A DNA stretch of 64,000 nt from Flavobacterium lutivivi. GTDB lineage: Bacteria; Bacteroidota; Bacteroidia; Flavobacteriales; Flavobacteriaceae. The translations under genes were made by a program, and so were the position numbers. The stretch is taken from assembly GCF_014642275.1 (NCBI RefSeq), contig NZ_BMIM01000010.1, forward strand, positions 42,471 through 106,470, given 5' to 3'. Positions within the stretch are counted from its first letter, which is position 1, and each line of letters begins with the position of its first letter. Below, in pieces: positions 1 to 7,914 of this stretch. Below the pieces are notes generated by a model that was not told the origin of the DNA, made no database searches, and worked only from the letters and a program-made list of their open reading frames with translations.

Positions 1-1
1 A

Positions 2-2524
2 CAGGTTTCGGGAGAAAATTTGACATTTAGCATTAATCCAAGTTTACCAACTGGATTGAGTTTTGACACTGCAACAGGAATAATTTCAGGAACGCCAACG
101 ATTTTGCAATCGCCAACGGATTATGAAGTTACTGCAACGAATTCAGGTGGAAGCACAAGTTTCACATTATCTATCGAAGTGATTGATGCTGCGCCAACAA
201 ACTTGAGCTATGCAACACCAAATGTGTTTACTATCGATGAAGCCATTGCCAATTTAGTGCCAACAGTTTCGGGAGAAAATCTAATCTTTAGTATTAATCC
301 AAGTTTACCAACTGGATTGAGTTTTGATACCGTAACAGGAATAATTTCAGGAACACCAACAACATTGCAATCGCCAACGGATTATGAAGTTACAGCAACC
401 AATTCAGGTGGAAGCACAAGCTTCACATTATCTATTGAAGTGATTGATGTTGCACCAAATGGTTTAAGTTATTCAACACCAAATGTGTTTACTATCGATG
501 AAGCCATTGCCAATTTAGTGCCAACAGTTTCGGGAGAAAATTTGACATTTAGCATTAGTCCAGGTTTACCAAACGGATTAACTTTCGACACAGCAACAGG
601 AATAATTTCAGGAACGCCAACGGTTTTACAATCGCCAACCGATTATGAAGTTACGGCAACGAATTCAGGTGGAAGCACAAGTTTCACGCTATCAATCGAA
701 ATCATTGATGTTGCACCAAATTCACTAAGTTATTCTACGCCAAATGTATTCACCATTAATCAATCGATTACTGATTTAGCACCAACAGTTTCAGGAGAAA
801 ACCTGATCTTTAGCATTAGTCCAAGCTTACCAAATGGATTAAGTTTTGACACAGCAACAGGAATAATTTCAGGAACGCCAACGATTTTGCAATCGCCAAC
901 GGATTATGAAGTTACGGCAACAAATTCAGGTGGAAGCACAAGTTTCACATTATCTATTGAAATCATCGATGTTGCACCAACAAACTTGAGCTATTCAACG
1001 CCAAATGTATTCATTATCAATCAATCGATTACCGATTTAGTACCAACAGTTTCTGGAGAAAATTTGACATTTAGCATTAGTCCAGGTTTACCAAACGGAT
1101 TAACTTTCGACACAGCAACAGGAATAATTTCAGGAACGCCAACGATTTTGCAATCGCCAACCGATTATGAAGTTACAGCAACAAATTCAGGTGGAAGCAC
1201 AAGTTTCACGCTATCAATCGAAATTATCGATGCTGCGCCAAGTTCACTAAGCTATTCAACGCCAAATGTGTTCACTATCAATCAATCAATTACCGATTTA
1301 GTGCCAACAGTTTCGGGAGAAAATCTAATCTTTAGCATTAATCCAAGTTTACCAACTGGATTGAGTTTTGATACCGCAACAGGAATAATTTCAGGAACAC
1401 CAACAGCATTACAATCGCCAACCGATTATGAAGTTACGGCAACAAATTCAGGTGGAAGCACAAGTTTCACATTATCTATTGAAGTGATTGATGTTGCACC
1501 AAATGGTTTGAGTTATTCAACGCCAAATGTGTTCACTATCAATCAATCGATTACCGATTTGGCACCAACAGTTTCGGGAGAAAATTTGACATTTAGCATT
1601 AGTCCAAGTTTACCAACTGGATTGAGTTTTAATACAGTAACAGGAGTGATTTCAGGAACACCAACGGATTTACAATTGCCAACCGATTATGAAGTTACAG
1701 CAACAAATTCAGGTGGAAGTGTTTCGTTTGTTTTGTCAATCGAAATCATCGATGTTGCGCCAAATGGTTTAAGTTATTCAACACCAAATGTGTTCACTAT
1801 CAATCAATTGATTACCGATTTAGCACCAACAGTTTCGGGAGAAAATCTAATCTTTAGTATTAATCCAAGTTTACCAAATGGATTAAGTTTCGATACATTA
1901 ACAGGAGTGATTTCAGGAACACCAACAACATTGCAATCGCCAACCGATTATGAAGTTACAGCAACAAATTCAGGTGGAAGCACAAGTTTCACGCTATCAA
2001 TCGAAATTATCGATGCTGCGCCAAGTTCACTAAGCTATTCAACGCCAAATGTGTTCACTATCAATCAATCAATTACTGATTTAGTACCAACAGTTTCGGG
2101 AGAAAATTTGACATTTAGCATTAGTCCAAGTTTACCAACTGGATTGAGTTTTAATACAGTAACAGGAGTTATTTCAGGAACACCAACGGATTTACAATTG
2201 CCAACCGATTATGAAGTTACGGCAACGAATTCAGGTGGAAGTGTTTCGTTTGTTGTCTCTATAGCTGTTGAGGATGAATTAGGAATTATAGACGATGAGA
2301 AAAATCTTTTTGTGGTTTTCCCTAATCCATTTACAAATGAAATTAATGTCAACCATAATTTTGTGGAAGTGGCATACTCAATTTTTAGTTTGGATGGTAA
2401 AGAAATTCAAAGTGGTAGGCTTTTAAATTCAAAAATTATGGTAAATGATTTGCCATCTAGTGTATATTTGTTAAAACTTCAATCGGAAGAAAAAGTACAG
2501 CTCATAAAACTAGTTAAACAATAA
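2..2524 (+). CDS. Repetitive Ig-like (He_PIG) surface protein with T9SS sorting domain, 5'-truncated
   Basis: The open frame runs from the window edge with no stop, so the true start lies upstream. It contains nine copies of an 87-residue (261-bp) unit with the putative-Ig (He_PIG) signature LPxGLSFDxxTGxISGTPT followed by DYEVTATNSGGS. The last copy is cut short near base 2280. The final ~70 residues carry the FPNPF motif and the GKEI...VYLLKL pattern of a type A T9SS C-terminal sorting domain, so the protein is predicted to be exported and anchored or released at the cell surface. The role is inferred to be adhesive or structural; no catalytic motif is visible. The repeat units are nearly identical at DNA level and differ as mosaic blocks. 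A terminator follows directly. The family call is strong, the function is unknown. Confidence 0.85.
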   Translation, partial: QVSGENLTFSINPSLPTGLSFDTATGIISGTPTILQSPTDYEVTATNSGGSTSFTLSIEVIDAAPTNLSYATPNVFTIDEAIANLVPTVSGENLIFSINPSLPTGLSFDTVTGIISGTPTTLQSPTDYEVTATNSGGSTSFTLSIEVIDVAPNGLSYSTPNVFTIDEAIANLVPTVSGENLTFSISPGLPNGLTFDTATGIISGTPTVLQSPTDYEVTATNSGGSTSFTLSIEIIDVAPNSLSYSTPNVFTINQSITDLAPTVSGENLIFSISPSLPNGLSFDTATGIISGTPTILQSPTDYEVTATNSGGSTSFTLSIEIIDVAPTNLSYSTPNVFIINQSITDLVPTVSGENLTFSISPGLPNGLTFDTATGIISGTPTILQSPTDYEVTATNSGGSTSFTLSIEIIDAAPSSLSYSTPNVFTINQSITDLVPTVSGENLIFSINPSLPTGLSFDTATGIISGTPTALQSPTDYEVTATNSGGSTSFTLSIEVIDVAPNGLSYSTPNVFTINQSITDLAPTVSGENLTFSISPSLPTGLSFNTVTGVISGTPTDLQLPTDYEVTATNSGGSVSFVLSIEIIDVAPNGLSYSTPNVFTINQLITDLAPTVSGENLIFSINPSLPNGLSFDTLTGVISGTPTTLQSPTDYEVTATNSGGSTSFTLSIEIIDAAPSSLSYSTPNVFTINQSITDLVPTVSGENLTFSISPSLPTGLSFNTVTGVISGTPTDLQLPTDYEVTATNSGGSVSFVVSIAVEDELGIIDDEKNLFVVFPNPFTNEINVNHNFVEVAYSIFSLDGKEIQSGRLLNSKIMVNDLPSSVYLLKLQSEEKVQLIKLVKQ
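11..2280 (+). repeat. Tandem 261-bp coding repeats (nine units)
   Basis: Units begin with GGAGAAAA at 11, 272, 533, 794, 1055, 1316, 1577, 1838 and 2099, an exact 261-base period without indels. The ninth is partial. Variant blocks (FTIDEAIANL versus FTINQSITDL; SINPSLPTGL versus SISPGLPNGL) are shuffled among units. Confidence 0.95.
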
Positions 2525-2532
2525 AATCAGAA

Positions 2533-2558
2533 AGGAGCTTTGTAAAAGCTCCTTTTTT
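2533..2558 (+). terminator. Intrinsic terminator after the repeat protein
   Basis: AGGAGCTTT (2533-2541) pairs with AAAGCTCCT (2545-2553) around a 3-base loop and is followed by a T run. Confidence 0.85.
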
Positions 2559-2563
2559 ATTAT

Positions 2564-3385
2564 TTGAAAACACTAAAAAAAATATTCGATTTTTATATAA
2601 ACAGTAGTATTCATGTAGCCTTGTCGGTTTTTGCATTAGTAAAACTTACCTTCATTTTGTTTGATATAGCAAACGATTATGCTACGCTTTTCTTTGCTTT
2701 TTTTGGAACTATTGTCGGTTACAATTTTGTCAAATATGATGCTTTGGCAAGAGCTAAAAGGTTGCAAATGACAAAGCAATTAAAGGCAATTTCTGTTTTT
2801 AGTTTCTTGTCATTGCTAACAACAGCGTATTATTTTTTTCAATTACAGAAAACTACGCAAATCATTGGGTTAGTTTTCTTAGTGATAACTTTGTTATACA
2901 CTTTGCCTTTCTTTCCCAATAAAAGAAATGCACGAAATTGGGCTGGAATAAAAATTTACATTGTAGCGTTAAGTTGGGTAGGAGTAACACTTTTTCTTCC
3001 CATTATCAATAATAATTCACCATTTGCAAATTATGTTTTCTTGGTTGCCGCACAACGATTTATATTGATATTTGTATTGATATTAATCTTTGAGATTATC
3101 GATTTAAAACAAGATGATCCGCATTTAAAAACTGTGCCGCAGCAAATAGGAGTTGCAACAACCAAGCGAGTAGGAGTTGCATTGATGGTTTTATTTGTGT
3201 TATTAGAATTTTTATCTACAGATTTTAGAATAGAGTTTTTTGCTTTAAAATCGGCTTTGGCTCTTACAACAATATTATTTTTGTTGTTTTCAAATGAAAA
3301 TCGCTCACGTTATTATGCTTCTTTTTGGGTGGAAAGTATTCCTGTTTTTTGGTGGTTGATTTTGGTGGTTTTTGAAAGCTTTTAA
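2564..3385 (+). CDS. UbiA-like prenyltransferase-family integral membrane protein
   Basis: 273 residues, almost entirely hydrophobic, with about eight or nine membrane segments. A degenerate first polar motif (GYNFVKYDALAR, near residue 52) and a second one (IDLKQDDPHLKTVPQQIG, near residue 179) match the layout of the UbiA superfamily, whose members transfer prenyl chains to aromatic acceptors. The aspartates of the first motif are reduced compared with canonical enzymes, so substrate and activity are uncertain. The only start that keeps the N-terminal helix is a TTG at 2564, only six bases past the upstream terminator. No ATG precedes it in frame. It probably has its own weak promoter or depends on read-through. 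It is convergent with the M3 peptidase downstream. Confidence 0.6.
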   Translation: MKTLKKIFDFYINSSIHVALSVFALVKLTFILFDIANDYATLFFAFFGTIVGYNFVKYDALARAKRLQMTKQLKAISVFSFLSLLTTAYYFFQLQKTTQIIGLVFLVITLLYTLPFFPNKRNARNWAGIKIYIVALSWVGVTLFLPIINNNSPFANYVFLVAAQRFILIFVLILIFEIIDLKQDDPHLKTVPQQIGVATTKRVGVALMVLFVLLEFLSTDFRIEFFALKSALALTTILFLLFSNENRSRYYASFWVESIPVFWWLILVVFESF

Positions 3386-3410
3386 ACTTTCAAAAAAAAA
3401 TGAAAGTTTA
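3383..3410 (+). terminator. Hairpin at the end of the UbiA-like gene
   Basis: TAAACTTTCA (3383-3392, starting with the stop codon) pairs with TGAAAGTTTA (3401-3410) around an A8 loop. The stem is A/T-rich and the T tract is poor, so termination is only suggested. Confidence 0.4.
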
Positions 3411-3422
3411 TCTTTAAAAATA

Positions 3423-3445
3423 AACCGAAGCATTAAACTTCGGTT
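3423..3445 (-). terminator. Intrinsic terminator of the M3 peptidase gene
   Basis: AACCGAAG pairs with CTTCGGTT around a 7-base loop. On the minus strand it is followed by TTTATTTTT. The gene ends 37 bases earlier at 3482. Confidence 0.75.
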
Positions 3446-3481
3446 ATCTTTCTTCGTACTTTGTACTTTGTAACTCGAACT

Positions 3482-5506
3482 TTAAATCAACCCAGCACGT
3501 TTCAACAACGCCTCCACTTTAGGTTCTTGACCACGAAATTTTTTATACAATTCCATTGGTAATTCGGTGCCACCTTTGGAAAGTACGTTGTCTTTAAATT
3601 TCGTAGCTACTTCTTGATTAAAAATTCCTTGTTCTTGGAAATAGGCAAACGCATCAGCATCCAAAACTTCTGCCCATTTATAACTGTAATATCCCGAAGA
3701 ATATCCGCCTTGAAAAATATGAGAAAACGAAGTACTCATACAATTTTCCTCCACATCAGGATATAAACTCGTTCCTTCCATGGCTTGTTTTTCAAAAGCT
3801 TTTACATCAGCAATTGTTTGAGATTTTCCGTGATATGTCATATCCAAAATTCCGAAACTTAATTGACGCAATGTTGCCATTCCTTCTAAGAAACTCGCAC
3901 TTTCTTTAATCTTTTCAACATATTCTTGCGGAATGATTTCTCCCGTTTCATAATGTTTAGCAAACAAAGCCAAAGCTTCTGGCTCATAGCACCAGTTTTC
4001 CATTACTTGACTTGGTAATTCCACAAAGTCCCAATAAACCGAAGTTCCAGATAAACTTGGATAAGTTGTATTGGCTAACATTCCGTGTAAAGCGTGACCA
4101 AACTCATGAAACAAAGTGGTTACTTCATTGAAAGTTAGGAGTGAAGGTTTAGTCTCTGTTGGTGGTGTGAAATTACAAACAATAGAAACATGAGGTCTTT
4201 CGTTAATTCCGTCCTTTATATATTGAGGTTTATAAGAAGTCATCCAAGCACCATTTCGTTTTCCTTTTCTTGGAAAAAAATCGGAGTAGAAAATGGCAAC
4301 TAAATTATTTTCGAAGTCCAATACTTCAAAAGTTTGTACATCTTTGTGGTATTTGTCAATATCAAAAACTTCTTTAAAAGTAATACCGAAAAGTTTTTTA
4401 GCAACCGTAAATGCGCCATTCAAAACATTTTCTAACTTGAAATAAGGTTTTAAAATCTCATCATCAAAGTTGAATAATTTTTGTTTCAATTTCTCAGAAT
4501 AGTAAGTGCCATCCCATTTTTCTAATTGATCAATTCCGTCCAATTCTTTTGCGAATGCAGTTAATTGAGCAAATTCTTTTTGAGCGGCAGGTTTTGCTTT
4601 TTCTAATAAATCATTCAAAAACGATTGCACTTTCTCTGGATTTTGAGCCATTCGTTCTTCCAAAACAAAATCTGAATGCGATTTGTATCCTAATAAATTA
4701 GCACGTTTATGGCGTAATTCTACAATACGTTTTACGTTTTCTTGATTGTCAAATTCATTGTTTTGAAATGATTTTTTTCCGGCAGCGATTGCAATTTCTC
4801 TTCGCAATTCACGATTTTCAACATAAGTCACAAAAGGCAAATAACTTGGGAAATCTAAAGTAAAAACCCAACCTTCTAAGTTTTTAGATTTTGCCAAACT
4901 TGCTGCCATTTCTTTAGCACCATCAGGCAAACCTTTTAAATCTTCTTCTTTGGTAATGTGTAATTGATAGTTATTGGTTTCTGCCAAAACATTTTCGCCA
5001 AAAGTCAATTTTAATTTGGCTAATTCGGTATCAATTTCGCGTAATTTTAATTTGTCTTCTTCATTTAATAAAGCTCCATTTCTAGAAAATCCTTTGAATT
5101 TTTTGTCTAATAAAGTAGCTTGTTCTGTAGTTAAAGTCAAGTTGTGTTTTTGATCGTAAACCGCTTTAACTCTTTTGAATAAATCTTCATTTAAAGCAAT
5201 ATCGTTACTAAATTCTGTTAATAAAGGCGAAATTTCTTGAGCGATTTTTTGCATTTCATCACAAGTTTCTGCCGAATTCAAATTGAAGAAAATCAATGAC
5301 AATCTATCTAAAGTTGCACCAGCAAAATCTAAAGCAACAATCGTGTTTTCGAATGTTGGAGTTTCAGGGTTGTTGATGATAGCATTGATTTCTGCTTTTG
5401 CCTTTGCAATATTTTCGATAAAAGCAGGTTTGTAATCTTCTAGTTTTATTTGCGAAAAAGGTGCGGTGTTGTGTTTGGTGTTGAATGTTGAGGTAAGTGT
5501 TATCAT
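3482..5506 (-). CDS. dcp: M3 family zinc metallopeptidase (peptidyl-dipeptidase Dcp / oligopeptidase type)
   Basis: 674 residues from the ATG at 5506, the usual length for Dcp/oligopeptidase A proteins. The zinc site HEFGH lies at residues 467-471, in the M3 context HEFGHALHGML. The third ligand is expected to be Glu496 in FVELPSQ. The family degrades short peptides, either removing C-terminal dipeptides or cutting internally. There is no signal peptide, so a cytoplasmic role in peptide turnover is inferred; exact specificity (Dcp versus PrlC) cannot be read from sequence alone. A TTG three codons upstream (5515) is in frame but sits inside a short repeated sequence, so the ATG is preferred. 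The gene has its own terminator at 3423-3445. Confidence 0.9.
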   Translation of the reverse strand: MITLTSTFNTKHNTAPFSQIKLEDYKPAFIENIAKAKAEINAIINNPETPTFENTIVALDFAGATLDRLSLIFFNLNSAETCDEMQKIAQEISPLLTEFSNDIALNEDLFKRVKAVYDQKHNLTLTTEQATLLDKKFKGFSRNGALLNEEDKLKLREIDTELAKLKLTFGENVLAETNNYQLHITKEEDLKGLPDGAKEMAASLAKSKNLEGWVFTLDFPSYLPFVTYVENRELRREIAIAAGKKSFQNNEFDNQENVKRIVELRHKRANLLGYKSHSDFVLEERMAQNPEKVQSFLNDLLEKAKPAAQKEFAQLTAFAKELDGIDQLEKWDGTYYSEKLKQKLFNFDDEILKPYFKLENVLNGAFTVAKKLFGITFKEVFDIDKYHKDVQTFEVLDFENNLVAIFYSDFFPRKGKRNGAWMTSYKPQYIKDGINERPHVSIVCNFTPPTETKPSLLTFNEVTTLFHEFGHALHGMLANTTYPSLSGTSVYWDFVELPSQVMENWCYEPEALALFAKHYETGEIIPQEYVEKIKESASFLEGMATLRQLSFGILDMTYHGKSQTIADVKAFEKQAMEGTSLYPDVEENCMSTSFSHIFQGGYSSGYYSYKWAEVLDADAFAYFQEQGIFNQEVATKFKDNVLSKGGTELPMELYKKFRGQEPKVEALLKRAGLI

Positions 5507-5510
5507 TGCT

Positions 5511-5533
5511 CGCAAAGGCGCAAAGGCGCAAAG
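5511..5533. repeat. Short tandem CGCAAAGG repeat
   Basis: Almost three copies of the 8-mer CGCAAAGG lie just upstream of the dcp start, between it and the broken toxin gene. It resembles low-complexity dispersed intergenic repeats common in flavobacteria (recollection, not searched). Confidence 0.6.
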
Positions 5534-5537
5534 TTTT

Positions 5538-5826
5538 TTAAAGTTTAAAATTTTCTAAATCTTGGTAGGTATTCCAAAAACGAAGTAATTCAATTGTATT
5601 GGAATTTATTTTGTAATAAAGAGTAATTTGTTTTGTAATCACCACTTTTATTAACTTCTTTATAATTTGTTGAAATGAATTCAATGTTGTTTTTATCTAA
5701 TAAAGTAATTGTGTAGTCAACTTTGTCGATAAAATTCACAACATCTTGAAATGTCCATTCAGCTTCTAAATAATCAATTTTTAGCCAATAGTCTTTTTTA
5801 GCTTGTGGCGACCAAATAACATTCAT
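5538..5826 (-). pseudogene. RelE/ParE-family toxin, frameshifted
   Basis: The first frame (78 codons, 5826 to a stop at 5590) begins like a ParE/RelE toxin (MNVIWSPQAKKDYWLKIDYL) but ends in an atypical tail after NKSG. Shifting frame by one at about 5640 gives a continuation ITKQITLYYKINSNTIELL, then RFWNTYQDLENFKL, ending at 5538. That is the normal beta-strand core and C-terminus of this family. A deletion of about 14 bases at GTGGTG would explain the fusion. The family cleaves mRNA or poisons gyrase; this copy is probably inactive because the core strands are lost. It overlaps the antitoxin stop by one base (TAATG), typical of a translationally coupled pair. A sequencing error is a less likely alternative. 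Confidence 0.75.
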
Positions 5827-6053
5827 TATTTGAAATACTTAGAATAACGACTTCTAGTTTCCTCCATAACCATATTATGAGTAATTCCTTCATTGTTTTC
5901 TAATGAATAAATGGCTTCATCAATAGCGGCTTTTTGCTTTTCTGTTAAAGTGGATTTGGATTGAATCAAATGAATAATTTCTTCAATCAACTTTGGGTTT
6001 TCAATATCCAAAATAATTTTCGCCAATTGGATTTTTGAAGTTTGAATATTCAT
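5826..6053 (-). CDS. Antitoxin partner of the ParE/RelE-like toxin
   Basis: 75 residues, intact, mainly helical. The N-terminal half (about 1-32) ends near IIHLIQSK. The C-terminal half holds LTEKQKAAIDEAIYSL and a basic, aromatic end (ETRSRYSKYFK), the usual arrangement of small Bacteroidota antitoxins encoded before ParE-like toxins. It overlaps the toxin start by one base. A TATCTTTG box at 6068-6075 in the 23-base gap after purE suggests the pair has its own promoter. No DNA-binding motif is obvious to the eye. The antitoxin call rests mainly on size and on its toxin neighbour. Confidence 0.65.
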   Translation of the reverse strand: MNIQTSKIQLAKIILDIENPKLIEEIIHLIQSKSTLTEKQKAAIDEAIYSLENNEGITHNMVMEETRSRYSKYFK

Positions 6054-6067
6054 AGTTTTCTTTTTAT

Positions 6068-6075
6068 CAAAGATA
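6068..6075 (-). promoter_or_regulatory. Candidate -7 box for the toxin-antitoxin pair
   Basis: TATCTTTG on the minus strand, 14 bases before the antitoxin ATG, fits the Bacteroidota -7 consensus TAnnTTTG. No clear -33 TTG was found at the right distance. Confidence 0.45.
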
Positions 6076-6076
6076 A

Positions 6077-6562
6077 TTATTTTTTCAATTCAGCTGAAGC
6101 TTTATTAACTGCTTCTTTCAAACTTTCTTTGTAGAATATGATTTTGTCAAGCACACATTTATCATGACTTCCAATGATTTGTGCGGCTAGAATTCCAGCA
6201 TTTTTTGCTCCATTTAAAGCCACAGTTGCTACAGGAACGCCACCAGGCATTTGCAAAATCGACAAAACCGAATCCCAACCATCGATAGAATTACTCGATT
6301 TTACAGGAACTCCAATTACAGGCAATGGCGACATTGAAGCGACCATTCCAGGTAAATGAGCCGCACCACCAGCACCAGCAATAATTACTGAAATACCTCT
6401 AGTATGTGCGTTTTTGCTAAAATCAAATAATTTTTCAGGTGTTCTGTGTGCCGAAACGATATCAACCTCAGTTTCGATGTCAAATCCTTTTAAGATGTCA
6501 ATGGCTTCTTGCATCACGGGCATATCGGAGATGCTTCCCATTATTATGGCTACTTTGCTCAT
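6077..6562 (-). CDS. purE: N5-carboxyaminoimidazole ribonucleotide mutase PurE
   Basis: 161 residues, normal for class I PurE, which moves the carboxylate of N5-CAIR to C4 in de novo purine synthesis and works with PurK. The phosphate-binding MGSISDMPVM lies at residues 8-17, SAHRTPE (catalytic His39) at 37-43, and AGAGGAAHLPGM at 62-73. It lies 76 bases downstream of purK on the same strand, so the pair is probably cotranscribed. The spacer contains an A/T-rich inverted repeat. The toxin-antitoxin pair and the M3 peptidase follow. Confidence 0.97.
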   Translation of the reverse strand: MSKVAIIMGSISDMPVMQEAIDILKGFDIETEVDIVSAHRTPEKLFDFSKNAHTRGISVIIAGAGGAAHLPGMVASMSPLPVIGVPVKSSNSIDGWDSVLSILQMPGGVPVATVALNGAKNAGILAAQIIGSHDKCVLDKIIFYKESLKEAVNKASAELKK

Positions 6563-6583
6563 GTTTTTATTTTGAATTTTGAA

Positions 6584-6625
6584 TTATAAATTTTAAATTG
6601 TTGTGTTTTCATTTAAAATTCATAA
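6584..6625. repeat. Inverted repeat between purK and purE
   Basis: TTATAAATTTTAAAT (6584-6598) and ATTTAAAATTCATAA (6611-6625) form a 15-bp stem with one G-T pair and a 12-base loop. It is pure A/T apart from one G/C, so it may be a weak terminator, an mRNA-stability element or a remnant repeat. Confidence 0.6.
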
Positions 6626-6638
6626 TTTATAATAATTT

Positions 6639-7820
6639 TTAACTAATCACTCTAATACTATTCTTAACTTCTTCCGCAATTTTCCTAGCTTCGGTCATAT
6701 TTTCATTGACAATGGTAACGTGTCCCATTTTTCGGAAAGGTCTTGTTTCTCTTTTGCCATAAATATGTGGCGTAACACCATCGATAGCCATTATTTTTTC
6801 AATGTTTTCGTAAACTACTTGTCCTGAAAAGCCTTCTTCTCCGACCAAATTTACCATAATTCCAGCAACTTTGCTATTGGTGTTTCCTAAAGGCAAATCT
6901 AAAATGGCTCGTAAATGATTTTCAAATTGTGATGTATAACTCGCTTCAATCGAATAATGTCCTGAATTGTGTGGTCTTGGAGCGACTTCGTTTACTAAAA
7001 TTTGCTGCGCCAGTTCGTGCGAAGCACTCGAGTCATCGTCTTCTGTTTGAAACATTTCTACCGCTAATAATCCAACATGATGGAAAGTTTCTGAAACTTT
7101 TAAGGCTATTTCGGTTGCTTTTTGAGCGACTTTTTCGTCAATTCTTGCTGGGCAAATCACATATTCTACTTGATTGGCTTCGGGATGAAATTCCATTTCC
7201 ACTACTGGATACGTTTTAACTTCGCCCGAAACAGAACGCGCAACGATTACTGCCAACTCATTTTTGAATGGAACCATTTGTTCGGCGATGCATTCTACAT
7301 CAGGTAGATTTTCCAAATCAGCAATCGAACGGACAATTTTAACGCCATTTCCATCATAACCAAATTGAGCACTTTTCCATACAAAAGGCATCTCGACTGC
7401 GCTCGATGTGACAGCAGATTTTAGATTTTCTAAAGTTGAAAAACGTTGGTGTGGAGCAGTTGGAATGTTATGTTCAACATAAAAATCTTTTTGACGACCT
7501 TTATTCTGAATTAATCGTAAGGTTTTTGGTGATGGATAAATGGGTAAACCTTCTGCTTCCAATTTGTCTAAAGCATCAAGATTTACATTTTCAATTTCTA
7601 TGGTTAACAAATTTACCAATTTTCCAAACTGATAAACGGTGTCATAATCCATCAAACTTCCTTTGTAAAATGCATTGCAACCTATTCGGCTTGGTGCTTC
7701 TTCACTTGGGTCAAGAACAAAAGTTTGAATATCAAATTTTCTGGTTTCAGTCAATAGCATTTTGCCCAATTGTCCGCCACCGAGAATTCCTAATTTAAAA
7801 TCGGATGAGAAATAGTTCAT
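6639..7820 (-). CDS. purK: 5-(carboxyamino)imidazole ribonucleotide synthase PurK
   Basis: 393 residues, ATP-grasp family. It uses ATP and bicarbonate to make N5-CAIR, the substrate of the adjacent PurE. The N-terminal nucleotide fold starts KLGILGGGQLGKML (residues 9-22). The ATP-grasp part includes PFVWKSAQFGYDGNG, and the C-terminal region has NEVAPRPHNSGHYS. The stretch SAVTSSAVEM just before PFVWK is encoded by a REP-like palindrome (7389-7412), an unusual in-frame insertion or replacement. A TATCTTTG box at 7896-7903 is a likely promoter for purK-purE. I see no purine-riboswitch-like leader. Confidence 0.97.
   Translation of the reverse strand: MNYFSSDFKLGILGGGQLGKMLLTETRKFDIQTFVLDPSEEAPSRIGCNAFYKGSLMDYDTVYQFGKLVNLLTIEIENVNLDALDKLEAEGLPIYPSPKTLRLIQNKGRQKDFYVEHNIPTAPHQRFSTLENLKSAVTSSAVEMPFVWKSAQFGYDGNGVKIVRSIADLENLPDVECIAEQMVPFKNELAVIVARSVSGEVKTYPVVEMEFHPEANQVEYVICPARIDEKVAQKATEIALKVSETFHHVGLLAVEMFQTEDDDSSASHELAQQILVNEVAPRPHNSGHYSIEASYTSQFENHLRAILDLPLGNTNSKVAGIMVNLVGEEGFSGQVVYENIEKIMAIDGVTPHIYGKRETRPFRKMGHVTIVNENMTEARKIAEEVKNSIRVIS
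7389..7412. repeat. REP-like palindrome inside purK
   Basis: On the minus strand GTCACATCGAGCGCAG continues into TCGAGATG: CATCGA pairs with TCGAGATG through a 2-base bulge. It looks like a dispersed palindromic element often seen between flavobacterial genes (recollection), but here it is translated. Confidence 0.55.
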
Positions 7821-7846
7821 TCGTTGTAGTTATTGTTTTTTATTGG

Positions 7847-7876
7847 TCTCATGCAGTCGCTTCGCTCGTGTCATTG
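7847..7876. repeat. Possible REP-like fragment in the purK leader
   Basis: The segment GCAGTCGCTTCGCTCGTGTC is much richer in G+C than the surrounding leader and shares CGCTCG and TGTCA with the palindrome inside purK. Confidence 0.35.
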
Positions 7877-7895
7877 TGTTGTTGTAGTTGTTGGG

Positions 7896-7903
7896 CAAAG
7901 ATA
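7896..7903 (-). promoter_or_regulatory. Candidate -7 box for purK-purE
   Basis: TATCTTTG on the minus strand, 75 bases before the purK ATG. A TTTG lies about 26 bases further upstream, slightly beyond the usual spacing. Confidence 0.5.
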
Positions 7904-7914
7904 CAATTTTGAAA

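Noticed and set aside
11-2280. Regular repeats that could suggest a CRISPR or satellite array
   Set aside because: The period is 261 bases, all units are in one open frame, and they encode Ig-like domains ending in a sorting domain.
7821-7914. Purine riboswitch upstream of purK
   Set aside because: The leader is about 75 bases, low in structure apart from the G+C-rich fragment, and lacks the conserved purine-aptamer loops.
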